The notes under the pieces are model-generated. The model did not search any database and was not told where the DNA came from. It saw only the letters and a program-made list of their open reading frames with translations. 64,000 nt of DNA from Bacillota bacterium. GTDB lineage: Bacteria > Bacillota > Clostridia > Christensenellales > UMGS416. The position numbers were made by a program, and so were the translations under genes. Positions 18,393 to 28,113 of the stretch are shown here, in pieces. Position 1 is the stretch's first letter; every line of letters starts with the position of its first letter. The stretch lies in NCBI GenBank assembly GCA_023398815.1, contig JAEWRW010000015.1:1-64000 (forward strand), given 5' to 3'.

Positions 18393-20795
18393 ATGCAACA
18401 GGAACTGCGGACACGGGAGGGTTTCCAAGAAGGCTGGCGGTTTTACTTGGGGGAAGTGACTGGTGGGGAGACGGTGGGGTTTGACGATACTGGCTGGACG
18501 GCGGTGACGCTGCCCCATGACTGGGGTGTGGCGTACGACCTCAATGAGGGCAACCCCACCGGCCCTGGCGGCGGCTATGCCCGCGCCGGCGTGGGGTGGT
18601 ATCGCAAGCATTTTACCCCGTCGCAGCAATCCGCCAGCCGGCACACGTCGCTGCTCTTTGACGGCGTTTACATGGATTCCACTGTGTACCTCAACGGCCA
18701 ACTGGTGGGCGGTTGCGCTTCGGGATATAGTTCCTTCGATATGGACCTGACCGCGACGCTGCAGCCTGGGGAGAATGTGCTGGCCGTGCGGGTGGACAAC
18801 GCCCACCAACCCAACTCCCGTTGGTACACCGGTTCGGGCATCTACCGCCGCGTGTGGTTGGAGACATTTGGGGGCGTGCACCTGAACCGTTGGGGCGTGT
18901 TTGCCCACACCACAGCGCTGGGGCAGGGCGAGGCGACGCTGGAAGTCCGCGCGGAGGTCGCAAACGACGTGGCGGAACCGGTACTGGCCAGTGTACTGCA
19001 CCGGCTTCTGGGCTGCGATGGCAACCAGGCGGCCAGCGTCGGCGCGGCGGTGTGGGTGCCCGCCGGTGGAACTGGCCTGGCCCTGGCCCGCCCCGCCGTG
19101 GCCTCGCCTCGGCTGTGGCAGCTGGATGATCCCTATCTCTACACGTTGGAAACCACCGTCACCGTGGATGGCGTGGCCGTGGATCGCGTCGTGACGCCCG
19201 TTGGCATCCGCACGGCCACCTTCGACGCAGATCGTGGGTTCCTGCTCAATGGGCGGCAGGTCAAAATACAGGGCATGTGCGTGCACCACGACGGCGGCCT
19301 TCTGGGTGCGGCCGCCCGGCCGGAGACTTGGCGGCGGCGCTTGGCGCTGCTGGCGGAGATGGGCTGCAACGCCATTCGCTGTGCCCACAACCCGCCCATG
19401 CCCGATTTGCTGGATCTCTGCGACCAAATGGGCTTTCTCGTCATGGACGAGGCCTTTGACGAATGGCTGCTGGCCAAGGATAAGAGCCGCAACTATTACA
19501 GTGAAGAACCCGCCTGGGGTGCCAGCGCGTTCTTCTCCCGCTGCGGGGAGGACGACTTGCTGCGCATGCTGCACCGGGATCGCAACCACCCGTCGGTGAT
19601 GCTGTGGAGCGTGGGCAACGAGATTCCCGAGCAGTCCTCCCCCCAGGGTGTAGCTATCCTGCGGCGGCTGGTGGAGCTGTGCCATCGGGAGGATCCTTCG
19701 CGTATGGTGACCTCAGCCTGTGACAACATTGCCGCGCCGCCACCCGCCACCACGCGGGAGGATTTCCTCAGCGCGCTGGATGTGGTGGGCTACAACTACG
19801 CCGACCGCTGGCGGGAGCATGCCGAGACGCTCTATGACGCCGACCGGCAACGGTTCCCCCAGCGGCGCGTCTGCGGGTCAGAGAATGCCTCTGCCGGTGG
19901 TTTGCGGGGCGTCTATACACCGCTGGAGGGTCTGCCTGCTTTCGTTCAGCCGCAGAATTACCCCGCCATCACGCTCAAGCACGAATGGCTGTGGCGCTAC
20001 ACCGCCAGCCGCGATTTCGTGGCCGGCGACTTCCTGTGGACTGGCGTGGACTACCTGGGTGAGGCCCCGTGGCCCCTTCGCGGCGCGCTGTGTGGCCCCA
20101 TCGACACCGCTGGCTTTGCCAAGGATACCTGGCATTACTTCCGCAGCATCTGGAACCGTGAGGCGGTGACGCTGCACCTGCTGCCACATTGGAACTGGCC
20201 GGGGCGGGAGGGGGAGTTCCTGCCCGTGGTGGCCTACACCAACTGCGACGAGGTGCGCCTGTATGTCAATGGCCGCTTCGTGGGCGCGCGGGGGTACGCG
20301 CTGCCGAACTTCGGTTGCACGCGGGCGTGGACCGATCGCCCGGCCTTTGCCCCCACAACCCACGACCTGCACCTCGTGTGGGACGTACCCTATGAGCCGG
20401 GAGAGTTGCGGGCGGTAGGCTACCGCCAAGGCCGATCGGTGGCCGAAACCGTGGTGGCTACCACTGGAGCACCTGTGGCACTGCGGGCGGTGGCCGATGG
20501 CAGCGCACTGGCCCCCGGTGGCATTGCCCACATTGAGATTGACGCGCTGGACGCTGCGGGCCGGCCGGTGCCAGACGCCGCGGCCGTGGTGCGTGCGGTG
20601 GTGGAGGGGCCGGGCAGGCTGCTGGGCATGGATGCCGGCGACCCGCGGGATCACACGCACTACTACCAGCCGGAGCGCCGAATGCTCTCGGGCAGGCTGC
20701 TGGCCGTCGTGCTGGCTGAAGGCCCGGGCACCGTCACGGCGCGGTTTTCCGCCGCAGGCTTGGCGGACGCGATGATCGAGCTGACCGTTGGCTGA
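18393..20795 (+). CDS. Glycoside hydrolase family 2, probable beta-galactosidase
   Basis: An exo-acting beta-glycosidase of 800 residues. The order is a sugar-binding jelly-roll domain (about 1-180), an immunoglobulin-like domain, the TIM barrel (about 285-590) and C-terminal beta domains. The acid/base is Glu410 in SVGNEIPEQ and the nucleophile Glu497 in GSENAS, followed by RGVY as in the SET(A/S)S subgroup of GH2 beta-galactosidases. Beta-glucuronidase is less likely, since its typical motifs are not seen. There is no signal peptide. It starts 5 nt after the preceding glycosidase and belongs to the same operon. Confidence 0.88.
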   Translation: MQQELRTREGFQEGWRFYLGEVTGGETVGFDDTGWTAVTLPHDWGVAYDLNEGNPTGPGGGYARAGVGWYRKHFTPSQQSASRHTSLLFDGVYMDSTVYLNGQLVGGCASGYSSFDMDLTATLQPGENVLAVRVDNAHQPNSRWYTGSGIYRRVWLETFGGVHLNRWGVFAHTTALGQGEATLEVRAEVANDVAEPVLASVLHRLLGCDGNQAASVGAAVWVPAGGTGLALARPAVASPRLWQLDDPYLYTLETTVTVDGVAVDRVVTPVGIRTATFDADRGFLLNGRQVKIQGMCVHHDGGLLGAAARPETWRRRLALLAEMGCNAIRCAHNPPMPDLLDLCDQMGFLVMDEAFDEWLLAKDKSRNYYSEEPAWGASAFFSRCGEDDLLRMLHRDRNHPSVMLWSVGNEIPEQSSPQGVAILRRLVELCHREDPSRMVTSACDNIAAPPPATTREDFLSALDVVGYNYADRWREHAETLYDADRQRFPQRRVCGSENASAGGLRGVYTPLEGLPAFVQPQNYPAITLKHEWLWRYTASRDFVAGDFLWTGVDYLGEAPWPLRGALCGPIDTAGFAKDTWHYFRSIWNREAVTLHLLPHWNWPGREGEFLPVVAYTNCDEVRLYVNGRFVGARGYALPNFGCTRAWTDRPAFAPTTHDLHLVWDVPYEPGELRAVGYRQGRSVAETVVATTGAPVALRAVADGSALAPGGIAHIEIDALDAAGRPVPDAAAVVRAVVEGPGRLLGMDAGDPRDHTHYYQPERRMLSGRLLAVVLAEGPGTVTARFSAAGLADAMIELTVG

Positions 20796-20839
20796 CGGGG
20801 CACAATAAACTGAGGATTTCACACGGAAGGAGATCGCAC

Positions 20840-22318
20840 ATGGCAACCCTTACGGTACACGCCGACCGGGCGGCAGAGGTCATTGACCGAAACATCTACG
20901 GGCACTTCTCCGAGCATTTGGGGCGGTGCGTCTACGAGGGTCTGTGGGTGGGGGAGGATTCAACCATCCCCAATGTGCGTGGCATCCGGCAGGACGTCGT
21001 GGAGGCGTTGAAGCGCATGGGAATCCCCAACCTGCGCTGGCCGGGCGGCTGCTTTGCCGATGAATACCACTGGATGGATGGCATCGGCCCGAAGGAAGAA
21101 CGCAAGCGCATGGTCAACACCCATTGGGGCGGCGTGGTGGAGGACAACAGCTTCGGCACCCACGAGTTCCTTGATCTGTGCGAGCAGCTGGGATGCGAAC
21201 CCTACATCTGCGGGAACATGGGCAGCGGCACCGTGCGGGAGATGCAGGAGTGGGTGGAGTACATGACCTTTGATGGGGAGTCCCCCATGACGCAGCTGCG
21301 CCGCGCCAACGGCAGGCAGACCCCATGGAAGCTGAAGTTCTTCGGGGTTGGCAACGAAAACTGGGGCTGCGGGGGCAACATGCTCCCGGAGTACTACGCC
21401 AGCGAGTTCCGTCGCTACAACACCTACGTCCGCAATTTTGGCGGCAACCGCATCTTCCGCATCGCCTGCGGGCCAAACTCGGCGGATTACAAGTGGACGG
21501 AAGTGCTGATGCGCGACGCCGGCGGCTGCATGGATGGCCTGAGCCTGCACTACTACACCGTGCCCAACAACTGGGAACAAAAGGGACCGGCGGTCGGCTT
21601 TGACGAGGGGGACTGGCGCGCCACCATGGTGAACGCGTGGCGGATGGAGGAACTCATCACCAAGCACACGGCCATTATGGACCAGTACGACCCCGAAAGG
21701 CGCGTTGCCCTGGTCGTGGATGAGTGGGGCGCGTGGTATGACGTGGAACCCGGCACGAACCCTGGGTTCCTCTACCAGCAGAACACCATGCGGGATGCCC
21801 TAGTGGCGGGCCTGACGCTGAACATCTTCAACAACCACAGCTCCCGGGTGCGCATGGCGAACCTCGCACAGCTTGCCAACGTGCTGCAGGCAGTCATCCT
21901 GACCGAGGGGGAGCGCATGCTGCTTACCCCCACGTACCATGTGTTCCGCATGTACCGTGCGCACCAGGACGCCAGGCTGCTGCCCATTGACTTGGAGTGT
22001 GAACGTTATGGGGAGGGGGAAGGCAGTGTGCCCGCGCTCAGTGCGTCGGCATCGGTGGATGGCAACGGGGTCATCCATGTGTCGCTCTCCAATCTGGACC
22101 CACACAACGCCTCAACGCTAACCGTGGGCATACCGGGCGTTGCCGTTGCAACTGGGGAAGCCTCGGTGCTGTGTGCCCCGCAGATGGACGCCCACAACAC
22201 GTTTTCCTCCCCCGATGAGGTGAAGGAGCAGCCGTTTGGGGACTGGACGCGGAATGCCGAAGGATTCACCGCCGCGCTCCCGCCCATGTCCGTCACCATG
22301 TTTGCACTGCGGCCCTGA
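20840..22318 (+). CDS. abfA: Alpha-L-arabinofuranosidase, family GH51
   Basis: Releases terminal L-arabinofuranose from arabinan, arabinoxylan or arabinogalactan oligosaccharides in the cytoplasm. The 492 residues match the usual intracellular GH51 size. Catalytic residues are clear: acid/base Glu173 in GNENWGCGG and nucleophile Glu295 in VDEWGAWYD, almost the same numbers as the Geobacillus stearothermophilus enzyme (175 and 294). RWPGGCFADEYHW near residue 60 is a family hallmark. GGAAGGAG precedes the start. It is last in the transporter operon and is followed by a terminator. The arabinose would enter metabolism through araD at 34621. Confidence 0.94.
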   Translation: MATLTVHADRAAEVIDRNIYGHFSEHLGRCVYEGLWVGEDSTIPNVRGIRQDVVEALKRMGIPNLRWPGGCFADEYHWMDGIGPKEERKRMVNTHWGGVVEDNSFGTHEFLDLCEQLGCEPYICGNMGSGTVREMQEWVEYMTFDGESPMTQLRRANGRQTPWKLKFFGVGNENWGCGGNMLPEYYASEFRRYNTYVRNFGGNRIFRIACGPNSADYKWTEVLMRDAGGCMDGLSLHYYTVPNNWEQKGPAVGFDEGDWRATMVNAWRMEELITKHTAIMDQYDPERRVALVVDEWGAWYDVEPGTNPGFLYQQNTMRDALVAGLTLNIFNNHSSRVRMANLAQLANVLQAVILTEGERMLLTPTYHVFRMYRAHQDARLLPIDLECERYGEGEGSVPALSASASVDGNGVIHVSLSNLDPHNASTLTVGIPGVAVATGEASVLCAPQMDAHNTFSSPDEVKEQPFGDWTRNAEGFTAALPPMSVTMFALRP

Positions 22319-22370
22319 CAAATGCATGCTGTGGCCTGCCGGGCGGCAAAGCGTAACGCCGGCACAGACA

Positions 22371-22399
22371 AAAGCGCCTGCAATGTTTGCAGGCGCTTT
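22371..22399. terminator. Bidirectional terminator between convergent glycosidase operons
   Basis: A perfect 12-bp stem (22371-22382 with 22388-22399) and 5-nt loop. It lies between the stops of the rightward GH51 gene and the leftward mannosidase-like gene, with short T-rich flanks both ways. Confidence 0.75.
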
Positions 22400-22411
22400 G
22401 CGTTGTTTGGG

Positions 22412-24886
22412 TCATTGCAGGGTGCGCACCTCAAAGGGTCGCAGGGTATCGGGTGCCACGGTCATGGGTTGGTTCAGCAGATCCACCGTCTGCCCGGTGA
22501 AGCCTGATAAGGCACAGTCCAAGGCCAGCGGCTCAGCCTGGTTGCTGTGGTTGAAGAGCCGCACCTGCGTGGCATCCCCCTCCCGCAGTACGGTCACCAG
22601 CTCCACCGCCGGGTTGCCGGTGGTGAGGGTTGCGGCGGACTTGCGAGCCGGTTCGCTGGCCAGCTCCTGGGCCCGCAGGGGCTCGCGCAGGTGGGCGTCC
22701 TCCTGGGGCACGCCTCCTTCCCGCCAGTTGCTGCGGTGGGGGAGGAGCGAATAGGACAGGGTACACAAGCCTTCCAACAGTTGGTACCCCCACCAGAAGT
22801 TGGCATGGTAGCCAAATGCCACCGTCAGGGTCGCCGTGTTCTCCACCAGGGAGTAACCGGTGACCTGGTCGCAGAAGACTGCAAAACCAGTGTTGCTGAC
22901 CGCCTCGTGGAAGTCAAGGTACCCATTGACGACCGTGTGCTTGATGGTGTCCCAGGAGTCAAAGCGCGTGTCCTGCTCGGGGCTGTCGCACACGTCGAAG
23001 GCGGCACTCTTGCTCACCTGCACAGGCAGGCTGCCCATGGGCAGGCAGACGCCCAGCTTGTATTCCTCCCGGCAGGAGGAACGCCGGGTGCCCAGGTATC
23101 GCTCTTCTTCGGTGGGTTCGTAGGGGAAGCCGATGTCGGTTTTCTCGGCGAAGCGAACCCGGGTGTTGAAGTCCACCCGGCGGCTGTGGCGGCGCACGGT
23201 CACGGTGTTCTGGAACTCGATGCCCGCGAAGGTGCCGCTGATGCGCAAGGTGGCCTGTAAGGGCCCGTTCTCCAGAATCTCACCCTTTGCGTCGCACTCC
23301 GCACTGGAGACGAAGCGCCCGAGCTTGACCGAATACCCCCGCAGGGCGCCGAACCCGCTGCCGCCGAAGTCCCGCCCGGTCTCCCGGTCCACCCATTTCA
23401 CGATGGTACCGCCCTTGGCAAGGTCAAAGACGATGTGAGCGTAATCGGTGTAGGCCTCCACCAGGAAGAGTTGGTTGGTCTTCAGTAGCAGGGGTTGCAC
23501 CGGGGCGGGGGCGGCGGCCTTCGGCACCACGCGGTAGCAGGCGTAACCCAGTCCACCAACCCGGGCCTGGAACGTCAACCGCGCCGTGCCCACACACCCA
23601 TCGCGGTAGGTGCGCGTCGCCAGGAACTGCGACTCCACCCGTTGCCCGTCCTGGTCGCAGACCTCCACATCGTTGCAGCCATGGTCCAGTCCCAGGGAAA
23701 GGCTCACGCTGTCGGTGCGCTCGCTCCCGGTGGTGTTGTATACCCGCAGCCAGCGCTCTGAGGGGTGGGCGGGTTCACCCTGCCCGGTGCCAAGCGTCTC
23801 CCACACTGCGGCATCCGCCTCGTCAAGGATCTGCTCGCAGCCCTGGGTCAATGCGCTTGACTGGAACGCCCACTGCTGGGTGCCCTCCCGCGTGGTGGCG
23901 CAGATGTAGCCGTCGTGGTGCTGGGCCTGGGCGAGCATCTGCCAGGCAGGCAGCAGCTGTTCCCTCGCCCGGCGCAGGGCGGGGGCGTCTGGGTGTTCGG
24001 CCTCGGCGATGGCGAGGAGCTTCTCGGTCTGCAGAATGCGGTTTTCGGCATGGCGCACAGTGCGCAGCATCTGCTGGAACAGCCGGTTGCCCCAGGGCAG
24101 GCTCACCCGGATGTCGTCCTGGGTGAAGGGCACATCGCCGTCGATGCGGTCGCCAAAGCGCTCGAAGTATTCCCGCCAGGTCACGTATTCCACGTCGATG
24201 TCGCGCACGTGGGGCTTGGCGGACCAACCCAGGTCCTGCAAGCACATGCCCACCGGCGCTTCGATGCCATGGGCGATGCAGCGGTCGGCAAAGGTCTGGA
24301 TGCCCTCAAAATCATACCCCGAGGCCACCGTGGCACTGCAGGAGAAGAGCTCCTCGCACTCGTAGCGCGGTACGGTTGGGATGACGCTGCCATCGCTGCC
24401 CTTGAGGCGCACCACCGCGCCCGGCATCTTCGCCATGTAGCCGCCCCAGGCGGTGGGGTTCTTCAGGCTCATGCGCTGGTAGCCCAGCAGGTTTAGCAGC
24501 TGCGGCAGGGAGGAGGTGAAGCACGGCTCCTGCACGGCGTAGGTGTCAATGACGGCTTTCGGGAAGTGCTTGGCGTGGGCCGCGCGGCCCAGCAGCAGCT
24601 GGCGGATGTTGCTCTCGCCATTGATGGCCCAGCAGAAGGGCTGGGCGTAGCTGCCGCTGATGATCTCCACCCGGCGGCCGTCCTCCCGCGCCACAAAGGC
24701 CTGCAGCCGCCGGTAGATGTCCGGCTGGTGAATGCGCAGGTGCTCAAAGGACTCGGGTTCAATCTCCAGGCTGATCTTCCAGTTCGGCCACTCCTCCAGG
24801 GCATGCAGGATGTCCTGCCACGCGCCCACCGGCATGTGGCCGCGGATGCCGCCGTGGTACCCATCCACGAAATAGAGTTTGCCCAT
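22412..24886 (-). CDS. GH38-type glycosidase-like protein with altered catalytic segment
   Basis: An 824-residue protein related to family 38 alpha-mannosidases. The N-terminus DGYHGGIRGH replaces the usual HSHxDxGW metal site. The helical middle domain keeps AQHHDGY, a GH38 hallmark (near residue 330), and the C-terminal half is the beta-sandwich region. The canonical WLPD nucleophile segment reads VQEPCFTSSLPQ instead, so Asp is not at the expected place and Glu may substitute. Activity is therefore uncertain and could be on another sugar. GGAGG precedes the ATG by 6 nt. It follows the true GH38 gene by 42 nt in one operon. Confidence 0.75.
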   Translation of the reverse strand: MGKLYFVDGYHGGIRGHMPVGAWQDILHALEEWPNWKISLEIEPESFEHLRIHQPDIYRRLQAFVAREDGRRVEIISGSYAQPFCWAINGESNIRQLLLGRAAHAKHFPKAVIDTYAVQEPCFTSSLPQLLNLLGYQRMSLKNPTAWGGYMAKMPGAVVRLKGSDGSVIPTVPRYECEELFSCSATVASGYDFEGIQTFADRCIAHGIEAPVGMCLQDLGWSAKPHVRDIDVEYVTWREYFERFGDRIDGDVPFTQDDIRVSLPWGNRLFQQMLRTVRHAENRILQTEKLLAIAEAEHPDAPALRRAREQLLPAWQMLAQAQHHDGYICATTREGTQQWAFQSSALTQGCEQILDEADAAVWETLGTGQGEPAHPSERWLRVYNTTGSERTDSVSLSLGLDHGCNDVEVCDQDGQRVESQFLATRTYRDGCVGTARLTFQARVGGLGYACYRVVPKAAAPAPVQPLLLKTNQLFLVEAYTDYAHIVFDLAKGGTIVKWVDRETGRDFGGSGFGALRGYSVKLGRFVSSAECDAKGEILENGPLQATLRISGTFAGIEFQNTVTVRRHSRRVDFNTRVRFAEKTDIGFPYEPTEEERYLGTRRSSCREEYKLGVCLPMGSLPVQVSKSAAFDVCDSPEQDTRFDSWDTIKHTVVNGYLDFHEAVSNTGFAVFCDQVTGYSLVENTATLTVAFGYHANFWWGYQLLEGLCTLSYSLLPHRSNWREGGVPQEDAHLREPLRAQELASEPARKSAATLTTGNPAVELVTVLREGDATQVRLFNHSNQAEPLALDCALSGFTGQTVDLLNQPMTVAPDTLRPFEVRTLQ

Positions 24887-24928
24887 GGTTTGCCTCCATT
24901 CTGCGCGGCAGGTTGCCGCGCCCCTTGT

Positions 24929-27877
24929 TTATCGCACGCGCACGGTCAGGATTTCATAAGGGCCAAAGGAGAGGGCGACGCCGCTATCGGCAATGGGCAA
25001 CGAACCAAGCTCCCGTTCCATCAGGTCGCAGAGCGTTGCCTGCGACGCGTCGGCTGGCAGGGCCAGCGTGCAGCTCGTGGCCACGCCGTCGGTCTCAAAG
25101 AGCCGCACGACAAAGCCGTCGCCGTCCTCGGCGGGTTTGACGGTGGAAATCTCCACGTTGTGCCGGTCCATCCCTAGCAGCGAGGGAGCGGCAGTCGCCG
25201 CGTTGCCCACGGCCACCACCGCGGGGTGGTTGAAGGCCAGTGCGTGCTGCTCCACCCGGGCTGCACGTTCGTCTCCCTGGTGGGGGTAGAGGGCGTAGGT
25301 GAACCGCTGCATGCCGCGGTCGGCGCTGGTGCCGGGGTAGTTGGTGCTGCGCAGCAGCGCCAGCTCCATCATGTTACCCAGGGCCTTGTGGCCGTATTTG
25401 CAGTCGTTCAGCAGTGCCACGCCGTAGTCCGCACGGGAGAGGTCAACCCACTTGTGCGCGCAAATCTCAAAGCGCGTCATGTCCCAGGTCGTGTTGCGGT
25501 GGGTGGGGCGCTTCAGGTTGCCAAACTGGATGTCGCAGGTCACCGCGTCGGTGTGCACATCCACCGGGAAGGCGGTGCGCAGCATCTTCTGGCTCTCCTG
25601 CCAGTCCACCTCGGTCTCGAAGGTGACATGTGGGCAACCAGCTTGCAGCACCACACGCTGCCGCAGGGTGGAGGAACCGAACGCAAACACCTGGGTGCGC
25701 ACGGCATTGGGGCCGTCCACCTGCCAGGCGGCCTCCCGCAGCACAAACTGTCGTGGCACCTGCTCGTCGTAGTAGATGCGGATGTCCCAGGCGTCGCCGT
25801 CGCTGTCGTCGTAGACGCAGAACCGGTTGGCAACTTCGCCGGGGGCCAGGGCTTCCCGTCCGACGGCTTTGTCCCACACCGAGGTGATCGCCCCGTCGGG
25901 GCCGAAGCGCACCCGCACTAGGTCGTTCTCCAGTCCGTTCTCATCGGCAACGTGCCCTTCGATGGCAGGCAGGGGCTCCAGGGGGGCGCTGCCCATCGGC
26001 GGCAGTTCCGCCCGGTACCAGCGGCCCTCGTGCTGGAGGAATGCATCGCGGGCAAAACCCAGGGAGTTGAAGGCAACTGGCCCCGCGGCCACCGTCTCAT
26101 AGGCCTCGGCGGTCAGCTCCTGCACACGGCGCAGCAGTGTCTCGTAGCGGGCCACGCTCTCGTCATACACCCGGCCGATGGACGACCCGGGCAGGATGTC
26201 ATGGAACTGGTAGAGCAGCATCTCCCGCCAGATGGCGTCCACTTCGGCCTTGGGGAAAGGCTTACCGGCACGGGCCGCCAAGACGCCGGCAAACTCCAGC
26301 TCCCGCAGGCCCTGCTCCATGCGCCGGTTGTAGAGCTTGTTGCGGGCCTGGCTGGTGTAGGTGCCGCGGTGGAACTCGAAGTACAACTCACCCACCCACT
26401 CGTGGTAGCGCTGGGGGTCGTGGTCGATGAGGGCGAAGAACTCCCGGGCAAACCGCTGCGTCACCGGCGAGAAGTCCGCCATGTCCTTGATGCGCATCAA
26501 CTTCTCCAGGTGGTGGGTGCCGGGACCGCCGCCGCCATCACCCACGCCAAAGAGCATCAGCGCTTGGTCTGACACGCCCTTGTCGTGGTAGTTGTTCTCA
26601 ATGAGCCGGATGGACGTGGGGGAGGCCGGGCTGTTGTAGGTCTCCTCCGGCGGCATGTGGGCCAGCACGGTGGAACCGTCAATGCCGGTCCAGCGGAAGG
26701 TCTGGTGGGGGAAGGGGTTGTGCTCATTCCAGGAGAGTTTCTGCGTCATAAAGTACTTGAGCCCGCTTTTTCGCATGATCTGCGGCAGGGCCCCGGTGTA
26801 GCCAAACACATCCGGCAGCCACACGTTGTCGACGGTCTGACCAAACTCCTCCTGCCAGAAGCGCTGGCCGTAGAGGATCTGCCGCACCAGCGCCTCGCCC
26901 CCGGCGAGGTTGGTGTCAGCCTCCACCCACATGGCGCCCTGGCATTCCATCCGCCCCTCGGCAATGCGCGCCTTGATGCGTTCAAAAAGGGTGGGATAGT
27001 ACTCCTTCATCCAAGCCAGCAGCTGGGGCTGGCTCACGCCGAATTTATAGTCGGGGTAGCGCTCCATCAGCCGGTCCATCGTGGCGAAGGTGCGCGCACC
27101 TTTGCGCACCGTCTCGCGTATGGGCCACAGCCAAGCCAGGTCGATGTGGGCGTGGCCGATGGCTGAGATGGAAAGGGAGGGCGTCGCACCCTTCTTGGCA
27201 AGCTCCGGGGCCAGGATGGCCCGTGCCCGTGCGGCTTCTTCCTCGGTATAGTCGAGCATTTCGTTGGCGGCGGCGTTCAGGGCGTTGAGGATGGCGAACC
27301 GGTGCGGGGATTGTTCGGGGCACTGTTCCATGGCTTCCTTGAGCACATAGACGTCGTAATAGAGCGCCCGTAGCACTGGGTGCAGGCGGGCGACATAGGC
27401 TTCCTTCAGGCTGCCGCTGCCCACGTACCGGCCAAAGAGGTCGTTGCATCCGCCGTCCACCCACACGTCGATGTGCCCGTCACGCACCATCCGGTCGGTC
27501 AGGGGCAGCACCCGTTTGCAGGAGGTGCCGTACTCGTAGGCCAACGCGCCGGTCGTCAGGCCCTTCACCGGCCCTAATTCCGGGTCGTAGTACAATCCTT
27601 CGCCGCTGATGTCAATGAGCAGCACCAGGTTCTCCAACTCTTGGCCCTTAAGTATCTGGCCGGTGAAGTGGAACCAGGCACAATCGAACAGGTCGCCCCA
27701 ATGGTCGCCAATGGCTAGCGTTTTGCGTTCGCCCGTCTCCCGGTCGTGAAACGCAACGGGCTCCGGGGTGACAAACGCCATACACTCTAGGGTGGAGAGG
27801 GCCTCGTAGTACTTCCCGGCCAGCCGGTCAAAGAAAGTGTCAATCCGGCGAAGCGTGTTTTTGGTGTAGTACGGCAT
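24929..27877 (-). CDS. Alpha-mannosidase, family GH38
   Basis: Cleaves alpha-mannosyl linkages in the cytoplasm. The 982-residue protein has the GH38 layout: N-terminal extension, alpha/beta barrel starting at about residue 240 with the metal site GHAHIDLAWLW, nucleophile Asp356 in WLPDVFGYTGALPQ, a helical bundle and long C-terminal beta-sandwich domains. Length fits bacterial cytosolic mannosidases. AAAGGAG precedes ATG 27877 by 6 nt. It is first in a two-gene leftward operon, downstream of the GntR-type regulator. Mannose produced could be handled by manA at 41154, though mannose would first need phosphorylation. Confidence 0.92.
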   Translation of the reverse strand: MPYYTKNTLRRIDTFFDRLAGKYYEALSTLECMAFVTPEPVAFHDRETGERKTLAIGDHWGDLFDCAWFHFTGQILKGQELENLVLLIDISGEGLYYDPELGPVKGLTTGALAYEYGTSCKRVLPLTDRMVRDGHIDVWVDGGCNDLFGRYVGSGSLKEAYVARLHPVLRALYYDVYVLKEAMEQCPEQSPHRFAILNALNAAANEMLDYTEEEAARARAILAPELAKKGATPSLSISAIGHAHIDLAWLWPIRETVRKGARTFATMDRLMERYPDYKFGVSQPQLLAWMKEYYPTLFERIKARIAEGRMECQGAMWVEADTNLAGGEALVRQILYGQRFWQEEFGQTVDNVWLPDVFGYTGALPQIMRKSGLKYFMTQKLSWNEHNPFPHQTFRWTGIDGSTVLAHMPPEETYNSPASPTSIRLIENNYHDKGVSDQALMLFGVGDGGGGPGTHHLEKLMRIKDMADFSPVTQRFAREFFALIDHDPQRYHEWVGELYFEFHRGTYTSQARNKLYNRRMEQGLRELEFAGVLAARAGKPFPKAEVDAIWREMLLYQFHDILPGSSIGRVYDESVARYETLLRRVQELTAEAYETVAAGPVAFNSLGFARDAFLQHEGRWYRAELPPMGSAPLEPLPAIEGHVADENGLENDLVRVRFGPDGAITSVWDKAVGREALAPGEVANRFCVYDDSDGDAWDIRIYYDEQVPRQFVLREAAWQVDGPNAVRTQVFAFGSSTLRQRVVLQAGCPHVTFETEVDWQESQKMLRTAFPVDVHTDAVTCDIQFGNLKRPTHRNTTWDMTRFEICAHKWVDLSRADYGVALLNDCKYGHKALGNMMELALLRSTNYPGTSADRGMQRFTYALYPHQGDERAARVEQHALAFNHPAVVAVGNAATAAPSLLGMDRHNVEISTVKPAEDGDGFVVRLFETDGVATSCTLALPADASQATLCDLMERELGSLPIADSGVALSFGPYEILTVRVR

Positions 27878-27940
27878 GATGTACTCCTTTGTGCGTCATT
27901 TGTGGCGGGGTGACGGACGGGCCGTCGGGCGATACGAAAC

Positions 27941-27974
27941 ATAATATATACGTGAATAGGAACATAAAGTATGT
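27941..27974 (-). promoter_or_regulatory. Candidate promoter and operator of the mannosidase operon
   Basis: Read leftwards: -35 TTTATG (27963-27968), 16-bp spacer, -10 TATTAT (27941-27946). A palindrome ACATA-AAG-TATGT (27962-27974) covers the -35 and shares TAAAGTAT with the regulator's own promoter at 29252. It is inferred from sequence only. Confidence 0.5.
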
Positions 27975-28113
27975 GATACGCTGTGAGGCTAACAAGGGCA
28001 TTGGTGGCTGTCAAGCGATACCTAGACACCGACGGATGGTGCGCAAAGGGTGGAGCATGGCGTAAGAAGGGTCGCTCAAGGGGTGCCAGACGTAGCTCTG
28101 CTTATTGACGGCT

